This document shows, one piece after another, positions 1 through 8,571 of a DNA stretch of 48,111 nt. Position numbers and translations under genes: made by a program. The notes below the pieces were generated by a model. The model was not told the DNA's origin. It saw nothing but the letters and a program-made list of their open reading frames with translations, and did no database searches. The DNA comes from Patescibacteria group bacterium (GTDB lineage Bacteria; Patescibacteriota; Microgenomatia; UBA10105; UBA927), in contig JAHJMO010000011.1 in assembly GCA_018821245.1 (NCBI GenBank), positions 1 through 48,111 of the forward strand, read 5' to 3'. How positions within the stretch are numbered: position 1 is the first letter of the stretch; each line of letters opens with the position of its first letter.

Positions 1-159
1 AGTTTTGGAGGTCAATATCCCTCGCAGATTCTTAATAACTGCTTGATACTTATAGAATCCTTTTTCATTACTTGAATTTTATCTTGTCTGGGAGAACCTT
101 ACAACAATATCTTGTGGAGCGGGATTAAATTGCGCGCCAATAATGCGGAGGCAAAGACC
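1..159. other. Left edge, no gene assigned
   Basis: No convincing gene. Short open stretches run off the left edge on both strands, but none has a supported start or a recognisable family. The decamer ATGCGGAGGC at 143-152 recurs as a direct copy at 873-882, so the toxin-antitoxin pair lies between two copies. Confidence 0.4.
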
Positions 160-432
160 TCAAACTCCAATTTCTACTCGAAGCGAAGTGTTTAATGCTT
201 CTGCAACTCTTTTAAGAAATGAAAGAGATGGTGTTGTTTTTACTGTTTCCACCCTTGAGATAACAGATTGCTTGGTATTTAGCCTTTTTGCCAGTTGCTT
301 TTGAGTTAGTCCTCTTTTTATTCTTGCCTCAATAATTGACTTTGCAATTTGAAACTCAAGCCTACTTTCTCTAAGCGCCTTTCTGACTTCAATATCTTTA
401 AGTAGTTGTCTTTTGTGTGTTTTCCAATCCAT
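160..432 (-). CDS. HigA-type antitoxin, XRE-family HTH (90 aa)
   Basis: A small DNA-binding protein. A basic helical N-terminus (residues 1-35) leads into a Cro/C1-type helix-turn-helix at about 38-75, with the typical spacing around GLTQKQLAKRL and KQSVISRVE. In HigBA and related pairs this protein neutralises the toxin and represses the operon. It starts 33 nt after the stop of the restored toxin frame, in the toxin-first order typical of higBA. The toxin is frameshifted, so the antitoxin may now act alone. Family assignment comes from the HTH pattern and the context. Confidence 0.8.
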   Translation of the reverse strand: MDWKTHKRQLLKDIEVRKALRESRLEFQIAKSIIEARIKRGLTQKQLAKRLNTKQSVISRVETVKTTPSLSFLKRVAEALNTSLRVEIGV

Positions 433-465
433 ATTATCTTAATAATATCACAAAATTGTGATATG

Positions 466-869
466 TCAAGACTTTTTTAATTTATATTCTTTTAGCCTGG
501 TAAGAGCCACTTTTATTTCTTTTTTGGGAGCTTTCCGACTCTTTTTGATAAATCCATGAAGCAGCAAAAATGCCCTGCCAGAAGTAGCCACATAGAAAAT
601 TCTAATACTATCCCCTCCTAGTATTCTTAACTCCAAAGATCAGTTCCTATTGCCTTTTTAACATGAGGTAAGCCTAATTTAATTCCGAACTCAGTCAATA
701 AATCAAAAGTGTTTAAAACTTTCGATTTGGCTGTTGAATTTAGGCTTTCGATAAAGTCATAAACTGGAACATCTCCACTTGGGCTTTCATAGTAAATGAT
801 ATTCCATCCCTCTCCTAACATTGCAGTTTTACTATACCTTATTTTGTTTTGTTTTAAAATCGTGTGCAA
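466..869 (-). pseudogene. HigB/RelE-superfamily toxin, frameshifted
   Basis: The first frame gives a toxin-like N-terminus (WNIIYYESPSGDVPVYDFI) and stops at 627-629, right after DLWS. The next frame continues the same family at once (LRILGGDSIRIFYVATSGRA, then a basic tail) to a TGA at 466-468. One extra G in the GG run near 633-634 would turn DLWS-stop into DLWELRIL and restore one frame. The family is the phage Gp49-like/HigB ribosome-dependent mRNA interferase group. The true start may be the ATG at 821, since the residues before it are not family-like. This is either a real inactivating deletion or a sequencing error at a short G run. Confidence 0.75.
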
Positions 870-1112
870 AATATGCGGAGGCGAGGCCGAGCCAGAGCTA
901 TGACATTAGGGGGTCACGAATTGAGATCGAATTTTTCGGTATAACACTGCCAAGGTACCAGTTGGTACCTGGCCTGCAAGATACTTCTGGAACAAAACCC
1001 TTCACCAAGAGCCAGTCCCAGATTCAAATCCAGGTGGCTCAGCAAACATAGCATCACAACGCCCTTCGCAAGAGTCCTCTTGTTTTCATAATCCACCAAC
1101 TCTTGCAAACTC
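870..1112. other. Intergenic, small GGTACC hairpin
   Basis: I see no credible gene here. An inverted repeat of two GGTACC arms (954-959 and 964-969) could form a short hairpin. The ATGCGGAGGC decamer at 873-882 repeats the copy at 143-152. Short reading frames on both strands have no start signals and no family resemblance. Confidence 0.4.
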
Positions 1113-2720
1113 CTATAACAAATTTTCGACTTTCAACTTCTCCCATAAAGTTGCTTCCAAATCACTATTCCAGCCTCCCCAAGGCCGCAATACCTTTGAC
1201 AAAGATGCAATTAATCCCCGTTTAGTGTAATGCCAAATCATTTCTGACCGATTACCAAAGCGATGGGCCATATCTGCTGGTATAGCTAAATAACTTCCTA
1301 ATTTTGGTAAAGCAGACACTTTAAGGGCTGTCTTTAACTCCTGTTTGGTCATTAGACTTACGGCTAAAGTTGATGCCATTCTAACTACAGGTGGCACTAC
1401 AATATCTACAAACAAACCTAAAGCTAACCTGGCCCCAGGATTCTCAGCCACTACAGAACTGGCTATCAAAGGAATTGATACAGCATTAATAATATTACCG
1501 CTAATGGTATACCACGCTTGCAGACCTAAATAAGTTGATGACAGCTTTCTCGCCTCTGTTTTTGACATAGCTGGCTGGTTTAGAACATCCCAAGCTCCTT
1601 CCCATTCTCTCTCGTTAATTAATCCTAAATTGTATGCCTCTCTAGCACCGTTAAGAATCGTGTGTTCAATAAATCTCTGTCTTCTAAACATTGGGTCGCG
1701 GCCAAATCTCACTATATCTGCCTGAAATTGCCTGTCCGTAAAAGCACGATATACGTGCGTATCACTGATAAACTCCATAAAAGCACCTAAAGCAGGTCTC
1801 ACCACAGTTCCAGCGAGAAAAGCTATATAGGCAGTATCAGAATGCATTAGCTCTTCTCCTTTACCTGAAGAAATAAGTCTTCGACTAACTGCATCCTCTA
1901 TAACCAATGTCCTATTATCTCTTTTCATTTCCCCGACAAATTGCATTAAGATTTCATCATATACCTCTAAGTCCTCAGATAATTCCTCTGAACCATTACC
2001 CAAAAACCCTCTTAATCTGTCCGTGTGTATCCTATTAAAAGTCTCATCTCCGCCGCCTATCCTTGCTCGTACATCTTTATGAAATTTAAAGTTAAACGCT
2101 GGCCACACCCAAGCAGTGTGTTTAATTGCTGGTAACACATCAAGCCAAATCATCTGGTCATCACCCGCTGTCCATAAATTTGGTTTACCAAAAGGATTGT
2201 CTGGATGGACTTGAGCAGCATGCTCTAAACCTAAAGCTGTGCCAAGTTGCCACAGTTGTTGTCTTGTTTGATTAAATAACTTATTTTCGTTCTTTGGATA
2301 AAAACGAGCCCCTCTTCCACTCATCCGTTCTATTGCTTGCCCAAAACCTATCTTTCCTAAATCTACATAGCCAATCGAATCAGGAGTTATTACTCTTCCA
2401 TCAGTAACCGCAGGCACTATTCTGTTAATAATTCGGCCCGCAAGAAAATCTAGCTTGGCTGCTAACTCACTGCTTTGCGATGGAAACGGAGATAATCCCC
2501 AATTAATATGACGCCATAATTTATGCCATGAATCAGGTTCTGTAGTTTTAATCACCTCATCTCTAAAAAGTATTACTTTTCCGTAAAATCCACCACCCCT
2601 AATAGCCTCAACCTCTCCACCAACAGTTACTGATTCTGAAGTTGGCGACAATGCATCTGCTGTAAACCAATTTCCAGGAATAATTTCCCCAGCTCCTATT
2701 TGTATTCTTTCTTTTATCAT
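1113..2720 (-). CDS. Orphan 535-aa membrane protein, possible divergent kinase-like fold
   Basis: I do not recognise a named family. Near the N-terminus a glycine-rich turn (RGGGFYGKV, about 41-49) is followed by VIK (56-58), like a kinase P-loop and VAIK lysine. HPDNPFGKPN at 172-181 and WLDVLPA at 192-198 sit where a catalytic loop and a DFG-like segment would be, loosely like UbiB/ABC1 kinases, but the Asp-to-Asn spacing differs from classical kinases. Hydrophobic stretches at about 405-455 look membrane-embedded. It lies downstream of the sigma factor and ParB-like genes but probably has its own promoter (-10 TACAAT at 2755-2760) and a leader hairpin. The kinase idea is weak inference. 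Confidence 0.6.
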   Translation of the reverse strand: MIKERIQIGAGEIIPGNWFTADALSPTSESVTVGGEVEAIRGGGFYGKVILFRDEVIKTTEPDSWHKLWRHINWGLSPFPSQSSELAAKLDFLAGRIINRIVPAVTDGRVITPDSIGYVDLGKIGFGQAIERMSGRGARFYPKNENKLFNQTRQQLWQLGTALGLEHAAQVHPDNPFGKPNLWTAGDDQMIWLDVLPAIKHTAWVWPAFNFKFHKDVRARIGGGDETFNRIHTDRLRGFLGNGSEELSEDLEVYDEILMQFVGEMKRDNRTLVIEDAVSRRLISSGKGEELMHSDTAYIAFLAGTVVRPALGAFMEFISDTHVYRAFTDRQFQADIVRFGRDPMFRRQRFIEHTILNGAREAYNLGLINEREWEGAWDVLNQPAMSKTEARKLSSTYLGLQAWYTISGNIINAVSIPLIASSVVAENPGARLALGLFVDIVVPPVVRMASTLAVSLMTKQELKTALKVSALPKLGSYLAIPADMAHRFGNRSEMIWHYTKRGLIASLSKVLRPWGGWNSDLEATLWEKLKVENLL

Positions 2721-2726
2721 ATAAAA

Positions 2727-2760
2727 TAACCCGCCAATCTGGCAGGTTAGCCGTATTGTA
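2727..2760 (-). promoter_or_regulatory. Promoter -10 and 5' leader hairpin of the 535-aa gene
   Basis: On the minus strand a TACAAT hexamer (2755-2760) is followed by a hairpin with arms TAACCTGCCA and TGGCGGGTTA (2727-2749, loop of 3, one mismatch). It ends 6 nt before the ATG. A start site about 7 nt past the -10 would put the hairpin at the very 5' end of the mRNA. Both arms recur exactly at 13285-13344, with 40 nt between them. Confidence 0.55.
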
Positions 2761-2839
2761 AAGCTAATTCAGGAAAAATGAAAACTCCCTAAACCACGTC
2801 CTGACATAGTCCACCAACCACTGCCCTCAAATAATGCTT

Positions 2840-4537
2840 TCAATCAGGCTTGACAAATTGCTGCGCGTATCGGAGATCGTCAAGATAAAGAGCGTATTTA
2901 AGCTGGGCGCTGGAGACTAACTGATCAAGTTTATTTGGTGTAATTCCCAACACTTGGCAGACTGCTTCCGGAAGTCTTCCTTCTAAAAAAAGCATTGTCA
3001 CGGCTATCTTTTCTTGTTCAGAAATATTTGGTACTTGCTCTAACCAACCCAATCCATGACCGCCGACAGACAATTCTCCAACAGATTGTTGAGAAACTAA
3101 AATAGTTCCCCTGTCGCTTTTTCTTAAATCTGATAAAATAGAGGGGTTCACTTGCGCACCAGTTTCTTCAGCGGCGGTAAGCATATCCTGCCGAATAATC
3201 CGTCGACTGCTGCGGCCGGTTCCTTTCGCGGCATGCGCTCCATCCGGAGTCTTACCTTTTGCACCAACTGGTATTTGATCATCCCATACTTCTTCCTCTC
3301 CTAAAATTTCTCTTGCGACATTTACCGGATCGCGCTCTAAAGCTTTAACTGTATGGGGAACTCGGCGCTTAAGTTTAAGTGCCCGTGCTACCAAACGAGT
3401 ATCATCAGCATTGGGGTTATGCTCCCGGATGATTGCTAGCATTTTCCTTTGCAAATGCAATTCTCCCGGTAATTCTTCGGCCATGGCCACAAACTTACCT
3501 GGGTTAAATACTCCGCTGCCTTTATGCCCTCCACCTGAACTTACTCTCACCTGCTCGGTGATTTCTTCAAAGGATATTTCCGCTGCCCTAATCTGCAAAT
3601 AAATTGTTCCCAATTCTCCCTGCCACAACTGTGCTTTACCTTCCACCCACGCAATCGCTTCTTGCGCTTTTTTTGGCGTTAATCCCAATCTTTTTCCCGG
3701 ATGTCCAATTTTGTCTTTCTGGAAAGCTAAACCTAAAATTGTAGATAATTTTAGATTATAATCTCTAGCCCAAGTTGATTCCAGATACGATCTTTGCATC
3801 CAACGGATTACTCTGGCAAACTGCACCGACCGTACAGAATTAGCAGCAATTACCCGCTGGTCATACAACTCTTCATTGCTCATGCCGTACGAAACCTGCG
3901 CTAAACCCAAAGTAATTCTTAATTTATTTAAGACGCTACCGCGATGATATCCATCTATGATGTCATAAACAATTCCGCTCTCTGTACTCCTGGCTCTCAA
4001 CCACATCGGCACTTTCTGACCATCAACGCCCATCTGGTCTTCTAGTTTTGCTTCATGTTCTTCGTCGGTGATTTTTCCTTCCAAGACTAAAGAGCTAACC
4101 GGAATTTTTTCTATTCGTTCTATCTTGGTTCCCCGTTCACTTAGCTGTAACAGTTCTTCCGGCAAGGCATCCTTTAAATTAAAATTATCAAACCCATAAA
4201 GCACCACTGCCTCACATTCACTGTAACCAAGTAATTCAAGAGTTTTCACTAATCCGGCCTTATGTAAAAGCTCATACTGAAACTTAAGTCTTTCTTCTTC
4301 ACCTGTCACGATTCGTGCTTTGAGAAGCACTCTCAACACTGGAGTTCTACCAGCTTGGATGGATGTAGCTAAGTATTCTACACGCCTGTCGTCAAGTTCG
4401 TCGCGCAACTCGTGTGCTAATTCTTCACTGATAACTATATTTTCAAACGGAATAGTTTCTAATTTCACTCCCGTCACCGCGCTTTCCATGATTTCTCTAG
4501 CAGACGGTGGTTTTTTTAATGTCTCCAGTTGTACCAT
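2840..4537 (-). CDS. Tandem ParB-like domain protein with C-terminal sigma-4-like HTH (565 aa)
   Basis: Two ParB/sulfiredoxin-like modules can be seen. One spans about 25-115 (RRVEYLATSIQAGRTPVL, then GYSECEAVVLYG). The second spans about 143-210 and carries the family signature IIDGYHRGSVL (193-203). A helical middle part (215-330) resembles ParB DNA-binding regions. A low-complexity basic linker precedes a C-terminal helical domain (about 500-560) resembling sigma region 4 (SEQEKIAVTMLFLEGRLPEAV). The start lies 5 nt after the stop of the sigma-factor gene, so the two are very probably co-transcribed. There is no parA, so a transcriptional or nucleoid role is more likely than plasmid partition. 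Specific function is unknown. Confidence 0.65.
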   Translation of the reverse strand: MVQLETLKKPPSAREIMESAVTGVKLETIPFENIVISEELAHELRDELDDRRVEYLATSIQAGRTPVLRVLLKARIVTGEEERLKFQYELLHKAGLVKTLELLGYSECEAVVLYGFDNFNLKDALPEELLQLSERGTKIERIEKIPVSSLVLEGKITDEEHEAKLEDQMGVDGQKVPMWLRARSTESGIVYDIIDGYHRGSVLNKLRITLGLAQVSYGMSNEELYDQRVIAANSVRSVQFARVIRWMQRSYLESTWARDYNLKLSTILGLAFQKDKIGHPGKRLGLTPKKAQEAIAWVEGKAQLWQGELGTIYLQIRAAEISFEEITEQVRVSSGGGHKGSGVFNPGKFVAMAEELPGELHLQRKMLAIIREHNPNADDTRLVARALKLKRRVPHTVKALERDPVNVAREILGEEEVWDDQIPVGAKGKTPDGAHAAKGTGRSSRRIIRQDMLTAAEETGAQVNPSILSDLRKSDRGTILVSQQSVGELSVGGHGLGWLEQVPNISEQEKIAVTMLFLEGRLPEAVCQVLGITPNKLDQLVSSAQLKYALYLDDLRYAQQFVKPD

Positions 4538-4542
4538 ATTAT

Positions 4543-5814
4543 TTATTTTGCAGAGGCTGGGCGGCCTCTTTTCCGTTTTGTTTTTATAGATCGTCCCGTG
4601 TCCGGCTTCAAATCCATTTGACTGGCTTTCGGCCTTAACCCTTTTAAAATCTTCTCTTCAAGCTGCCGCACTCTTTCCCGCGTAATCCCGCCTACGATTC
4701 TTGCTGTTTCCTCCAGCGTATAGCGATGCCCGTCACGCAGGCTAAATCTTAATTCCAAAATTGCCCGGTCACGCTTATCTTTAACTGTGCCTAATAACGC
4801 TCTAACCTGTTCCTGTAATATACTGTATTCGCTTTGCGCAACCACGTTGACCCGCTGGTCTCCTATGAAATCTCCCAGCGTACTGTCCTCATCTTCGCCG
4901 ACCTCACTTTCCAAAGACACAGTACTGCTGGCAATAAGCAACAATTCCTGAATATACTCCTCCGAATCGCCTGTGGCCACGGCAATTTCCGCGAGCGTTG
5001 GTTCTTTCTGCAATCGCTGACGAAGTGAGGCAATCCGGCGGTAAATCCAGGAAATTTCATCGAAACGGTATACCGGTATGCGTATCCCCCTGCTTTTGTC
5101 CGCAATTCCACGCGTAATCGACTGCCTGATCCACCAGGTGGCGTATGTGGAAAATTTAAAACCACGGCGCGGGTCAAACTTTGTGATGGCTTTAAGCAAT
5201 CCCAAGTTGCCATCTTGAATTAAATCAAGAAAATGTACTCCCCGGCCTAAATATCTTTTGGCGATACTGACAACCAGCCGCGAATTTGCTCTGCACATTA
5301 TGTCTAACGCTTCTTTGTCTCCCGCCTTGATTTGTTGAGCTAATGCTTTCTCCTCTTCGGCAGTAAGCAAAGGCTGCCTGGTAACCTCTTCTAAATACAA
5401 TCCGACATGGTCGTCAATGTCCACCTCCGCTAACACATCTAAATCCAAGCCATTTGTCGGCTCCTCTCTAGACTTAGTTCTATTTTTACCTTCTTTCCGT
5501 TCATCCTCTAGTGGTGCAACAAAAACAGCTTCCGGATCATCTTCTGGTACCGATTCATCTTCTCCTACCAAATCTTCTTCGCCCACAAAAACTAATCCAT
5601 ACTCTTCTGCCCAAACCGCCAGCCTCCTCTGTAATTTTTCATCTTCGCTAATCTCGGGAATTAATGCCAGTACTCTGTCCCAGCTTAGAACGCCTGCATC
5701 TTGACTAGCTGAATCTCGCAGAAAATCTAGCCTGTCTTTAATCTGTGCAAAAGTCACCTTATCCGGACGAAAAGAAGTAGTTTGTTGAGTGTTACGTTCG
5801 GCACCAGCAGTCAT
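4543..5814 (-). CDS. rpoD: RNA polymerase sigma-70 factor, primary type (423 aa)
   Basis: Directs RNA polymerase to promoters. A region 1.1-like N-terminus (about 20-80) is followed by an acidic linker, region 1.2 ([20 protein letters not shown]), a canonical region 2 ([46 protein letters not shown]), region 3, and region 4 with the -35-reading helix ([21 protein letters not shown]). A basic tail ends in GRPASAK. This is the more complete of the two sigma factors here, so it is the likely housekeeping sigma. A good promoter lies upstream (TTGAAA-17-TAGAAT). The leader is about 45 nt with no Shine-Dalgarno sequence. Confidence 0.9.
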   Translation of the reverse strand: MTAGAERNTQQTTSFRPDKVTFAQIKDRLDFLRDSASQDAGVLSWDRVLALIPEISEDEKLQRRLAVWAEEYGLVFVGEEDLVGEDESVPEDDPEAVFVAPLEDERKEGKNRTKSREEPTNGLDLDVLAEVDIDDHVGLYLEEVTRQPLLTAEEEKALAQQIKAGDKEALDIMCRANSRLVVSIAKRYLGRGVHFLDLIQDGNLGLLKAITKFDPRRGFKFSTYATWWIRQSITRGIADKSRGIRIPVYRFDEISWIYRRIASLRQRLQKEPTLAEIAVATGDSEEYIQELLLIASSTVSLESEVGEDEDSTLGDFIGDQRVNVVAQSEYSILQEQVRALLGTVKDKRDRAILELRFSLRDGHRYTLEETARIVGGITRERVRQLEEKILKGLRPKASQMDLKPDTGRSIKTKRKRGRPASAK

Positions 5815-5861
5815 ATCATTTTTTTTGGCGGCAGGTCCCTGTTTAAATACGAATATCGCCC

Positions 5862-5890
5862 ATTCTAACCAATTCTGCTTATTCTTTCAA
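5862..5890 (-). promoter_or_regulatory. Promoter of the primary sigma operon
   Basis: TTGAAA (5885-5890), a 17-nt spacer and TAGAAT (5862-5867) read leftward towards the sigma gene. The predicted transcript starts near 5855 and would include the ParB-like gene. Confidence 0.65.
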
Positions 5891-6045
5891 GTATATGAAC
5901 TGGCTACGGACTTTTATCATCTCAATACCCTTCGCAAGAAATTCTCTTGTTTTATGGTTCTCAAACCAAGCCAAATGTTGACAAACGAACACTATTTGTC
6001 TATCTCTCTTTAACACAATCGTCATCTTGCGATACTATTGCCCTC

Positions 6046-6633
6046 ATGTGCGCATACCATAAAGAGCATCATTTCCGTCAACACGATTGCTGTCCGGTCA
6101 TACAGCATCCTACTCTCATCGCGTTCAGAAAGGATGACCGAACCTCGGACGGATACCCGCAGGACATAACACGGCTGAATTTTTTTGATAGAGAACTTAT
6201 TTTCATTGACCATACGTATGACCGCATTTATTATTACCTTCTGGAAAATCTCAGTAAAACCAATGAAAATGATGCTATTGTTCTTGTCGTAGGGACCGAT
6301 CATACGGGCGACCGGGTACGTATGGTTAGCCAAGGGAAACGCAGGAAATTTTTTCAGGACGAGGTGTTGTATAACCGCTATTTTATATGGCAACTGATCA
6401 ACCCCGCCGATGATGCTGTTGCCATCGCATCAACATCAAATTTTGGCGCAGTCAATCACCTCAATATGGAATATGGCGAAGGAGATGGATACATGTCACC
6501 GATCCGAACAGTCATAACGATAACCCCCGCCGGACTTCTCCTTCTTATCCCCGAGTGGTTGATACGAGACCATCCCCACGCGTTTCCCTCCGCTTCTACC
6601 GAAGAAAAAATCCCTCCGCTGTTGACAGAATAA
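6046..6633 (+). CDS. Hypothetical protein (195 aa)
   Basis: I do not recognise this protein. It has a His/Cys-rich N-terminus (CAYHKEHHFRQHDCC) that could bind metal, then a mixed alpha/beta region (LIFIDHTYDRIYYYLLENL, AIVLVVGTDHTGDRVRMV) and a Pro-rich end. The frame is open further upstream, but I chose the ATG at 6046 because a TACTAT hexamer (6033-6038) ends 7 nt before it, the arrangement seen at many starts in this window. No Shine-Dalgarno sequence is present. It is divergent from the sigma operon. Confidence 0.55.
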   Translation: MCAYHKEHHFRQHDCCPVIQHPTLIAFRKDDRTSDGYPQDITRLNFFDRELIFIDHTYDRIYYYLLENLSKTNENDAIVLVVGTDHTGDRVRMVSQGKRRKFFQDEVLYNRYFIWQLINPADDAVAIASTSNFGAVNHLNMEYGEGDGYMSPIRTVITITPAGLLLLIPEWLIRDHPHAFPSASTEEKIPPLLTE

Positions 6634-6637
6634 CCCC

Positions 6638-6666
6638 TTGCACAAAAACTGCCATGTCTCTAATAT
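6638..6666 (+). promoter_or_regulatory. Promoter giving a leaderless start at 6675
   Basis: TTGCAC (6638-6643), a 17-nt spacer and TAATAT (6661-6666). Only 8 nt separate the -10 from the ATG, so the mRNA should begin at or next to the start codon. Confidence 0.65.
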
Positions 6667-6674
6667 AAAAAGTT

Positions 6675-7181
6675 ATGACCACTCTTACCCATGCTGCCGT
6701 CGGATATCTCATCGGACGGGAAGTGCTTGCCGCAGGGCTTCTGCCGCCGCAGGCCGCAAACGCCGTGTATCTCATAAGCATCCTCTCTGCAAACGGCCCT
6801 GACATTGACGGAGTGCTATTCCCCAAAAACATTAATAATCACCGGCTGTCGCCTTTCCACTATCCGTTTACGTGGTGGGTCATATTCATGACTGTCATGA
6901 TATATTCCACCGCAGGAGCAGAGCCCAGGTGGATTTTGCCGTACACATATTTAGCAGGCGGCAACGTACTTATACATTTCGTTTTGGATACGTTCGCTAT
7001 CACCAACGGCATCCGGTGGTTCGGACCATTTTATAAAAAAAGCTACAGCTTCCTGGCGCTTGTCGAAACACCCAAAACCATCAAAGAATGGACCAAGCGT
7101 TACATCAAGCACCCGGTCATGTGGTCAGAGCTTTTTGTGTGGATTATTGGAATTCTCATAATCCCAAAGCATATGCCATAA
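6675..7181 (+). CDS. YdjM/DUF457-like membrane metal-dependent hydrolase (168 aa)
   Basis: A small polytopic membrane protein with the family pattern: an early His in THAAVGYLIG (H6), a PDID acidic motif (D43, D45) after the first hydrophobic helix, and a downstream His in the HFVLD segment. These residues are thought to bind metal; the substrate is unknown for the family. Hydrophobic segments lie at about 27-40, 66-82, 90-108 and 148-163. It converges with a second protein of similar architecture, 13 nt away. Function beyond the family is not known. Confidence 0.65.
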   Translation: MTTLTHAAVGYLIGREVLAAGLLPPQAANAVYLISILSANGPDIDGVLFPKNINNHRLSPFHYPFTWWVIFMTVMIYSTAGAEPRWILPYTYLAGGNVLIHFVLDTFAITNGIRWFGPFYKKSYSFLALVETPKTIKEWTKRYIKHPVMWSELFVWIIGILIIPKHMP

Positions 7182-7194
7182 TTCTTATCTCCTG

Positions 7195-7704
7195 TCATTT
7201 GCTTTTCCTAACTCTCCCCCATCTTTTCCAGCTAGCATTCACCTGCCCAAGCTGTACGAAATCGTCAAAAATATCAAAGAGGTAATGCCCCACCATGGCT
7301 CCAAACAGGATAAATCCGGCTTGCCAGTCAAAATAAGAAGAGACAGCCGTCAGTAGTGCCAGAAAAATCATAAAGTAATAATTATGGTACGAAAGATTCG
7401 TGTTGTACTTGTGACCGGCGGCAACAAACAAAGCTAATTTTCTCCATTGCCTGTTTTTTAGCATGTCAAAAATAATTTTAGTATAGCTATCACGCCTGCC
7501 GTACCCAATAAAATAATACAGGTGATCCAGATCCGGCAGGAGCGACCCAACCACCGACGTCAAAATCCATTTTGGGTTAAACTGTCCCCAAACTTCCCGC
7601 ATGATCCATGCCCATACGAGCCCGATGAGTACATGGTATCCCATGTGACGGGCATGCCAAAGGACGAAGCCTAAACCACGGATTTTCGCAAATGTTCGAC
7701 GCAT
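7195..7704 (-). CDS. Membrane protein with PDLDH motif, metal-dependent hydrolase-like (169 aa)
   Basis: Resembles its convergent neighbour in plan: hydrophobic helices, a PDLDH motif (57-61) after the first membrane segment, and His residues in later helices (HNYYFMIF, GHYLFDIFDDF). It is probably a remote relative of the DUF457/YdjM-like membrane hydrolases. A TACTAA hexamer (TTAGTA on plus, 7711-7716) lies 6 nt before the ATG, with no Shine-Dalgarno sequence. The -35 region is made of a heptanucleotide repeat, four copies of TTGATRC-type units. Confidence 0.55.
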   Translation of the reverse strand: MRRTFAKIRGLGFVLWHARHMGYHVLIGLVWAWIMREVWGQFNPKWILTSVVGSLLPDLDHLYYFIGYGRRDSYTKIIFDMLKNRQWRKLALFVAAGHKYNTNLSYHNYYFMIFLALLTAVSSYFDWQAGFILFGAMVGHYLFDIFDDFVQLGQVNASWKRWGRVRKSK

Positions 7705-7715
7705 ACATTCTTAGT

Positions 7716-7743
7716 ATCAAGCATCAAGCATCAAGTATCAAGA
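7716..7743. repeat. Heptanucleotide tandem repeat, ATCAAGC-type, 4 copies
   Basis: Four consecutive 7-nt units (ATCAAGC, ATCAAGC, ATCAAGT, ATCAAGA). Read on the minus strand they give TTGATRC units, which resemble -35 hexamers, directly upstream of the leftward gene at 7704. Copy-number change would alter promoter spacing. Confidence 0.75.
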
Positions 7744-7788
7744 GGTTAACAACTTGACGTAGTCAGCAAAAAAACTCATATTAATAGT

Positions 7789-8547
7789 ATGAAGAAAAAA
7801 GCTTTCGGGATATCTTGGTTTTTACGCATCAGTTTAGGATTGACTTTCATAGCTTTAGGAATTTCGGCTATGCAGATTGTCATTCCTTCTCTATCTCCGG
7901 CTATATCATCATTGGCTGATGTTACGTCGCTTACGTTACTTAGCGAAGGAAAAGAAATACCAGTCCCTGTCAATGAAATTGTTGCCTGGTTTCATGGGCA
8001 AAAAGTGACCCCTCCGACACTAGCCGATCTCACGAAAGACAGGCAGGTCTTAGGAATTGCCGAATACCTTAATCTGCCATTCGTTGATGAAAAAAATAAG
8101 CATATCGAAGTCGATTTAACTGCCCAAAAAGTCTATGCTTACGAGGGCGAACAAAAAGTGCTCGAATTCGATATCTCAAGTGGTCGTTGGGCGCCAACCC
8201 CCACCGGTGAATTTCACATTTGGGCAAAAGTCAAAAGCCAGCTGATGCATGGCGGTGATAAACGCTTTGGTACTTACTATTATCTGCCTAATGTCCCTTA
8301 TGTAATGTTTTTTGCAAATTACGAAGTACCGAAAATGGCTGGCTTTTCGCTGCACGGGACGTACTGGCATGACAACTTCGGCCATCCCATGAGCCACGGG
8401 TGCGTGAATATGAAAATCTCGGATGCCAAAATTCTTTACGACTGGGCTATGCCACCTGTTACCAATCCCCGCTCCTGGTCAACCCTGGCTTCTTCTAATA
8501 ATCCGGGAACAGCCGTCGTGATCTACGGCGAAACACCGAAGGAATAA
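7789..8547 (+). CDS. L,D-transpeptidase, YkuD domain, membrane-anchored (252 aa)
   Basis: Forms 3-3 peptidoglycan cross-links, or attaches proteins to peptidoglycan, outside the membrane. A basic N-terminus and one hydrophobic segment (about 10-35) act as signal anchor. The YkuD domain starts at about 105 (IEVDLTAQKVYAYEGEQKV) and contains HGTYW (H189) and the catalytic SHGCVNM (C205). It is thus a complete catalytic domain. TTGACG at 7754-7759 and a TATTAA/CATATT -10 just before the ATG suggest a leaderless transcript. The next gene, galU, is convergent. Confidence 0.9.
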   Translation: MKKKAFGISWFLRISLGLTFIALGISAMQIVIPSLSPAISSLADVTSLTLLSEGKEIPVPVNEIVAWFHGQKVTPPTLADLTKDRQVLGIAEYLNLPFVDEKNKHIEVDLTAQKVYAYEGEQKVLEFDISSGRWAPTPTGEFHIWAKVKSQLMHGGDKRFGTYYYLPNVPYVMFFANYEVPKMAGFSLHGTYWHDNFGHPMSHGCVNMKISDAKILYDWAMPPVTNPRSWSTLASSNNPGTAVVIYGETPKE

Positions 8548-8571
8548 ATAAGTTACTTCGATTGATACTTC

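Noticed and set aside
914-1108. Small protein frame
   Set aside because: Crosses the GGTACC hairpin, has no start signals and no resemblance to known families.
2840-4537. Plasmid or chromosome partition ParB
   Set aside because: No parA or parS-like site nearby; tandem ParB folds and a sigma-4-like end suggest another role.
5789-6013. Protein frame between the sigma gene and 6046
   Set aside because: Overlaps the sigma gene start and its promoter on the other strand, with no family resemblance.
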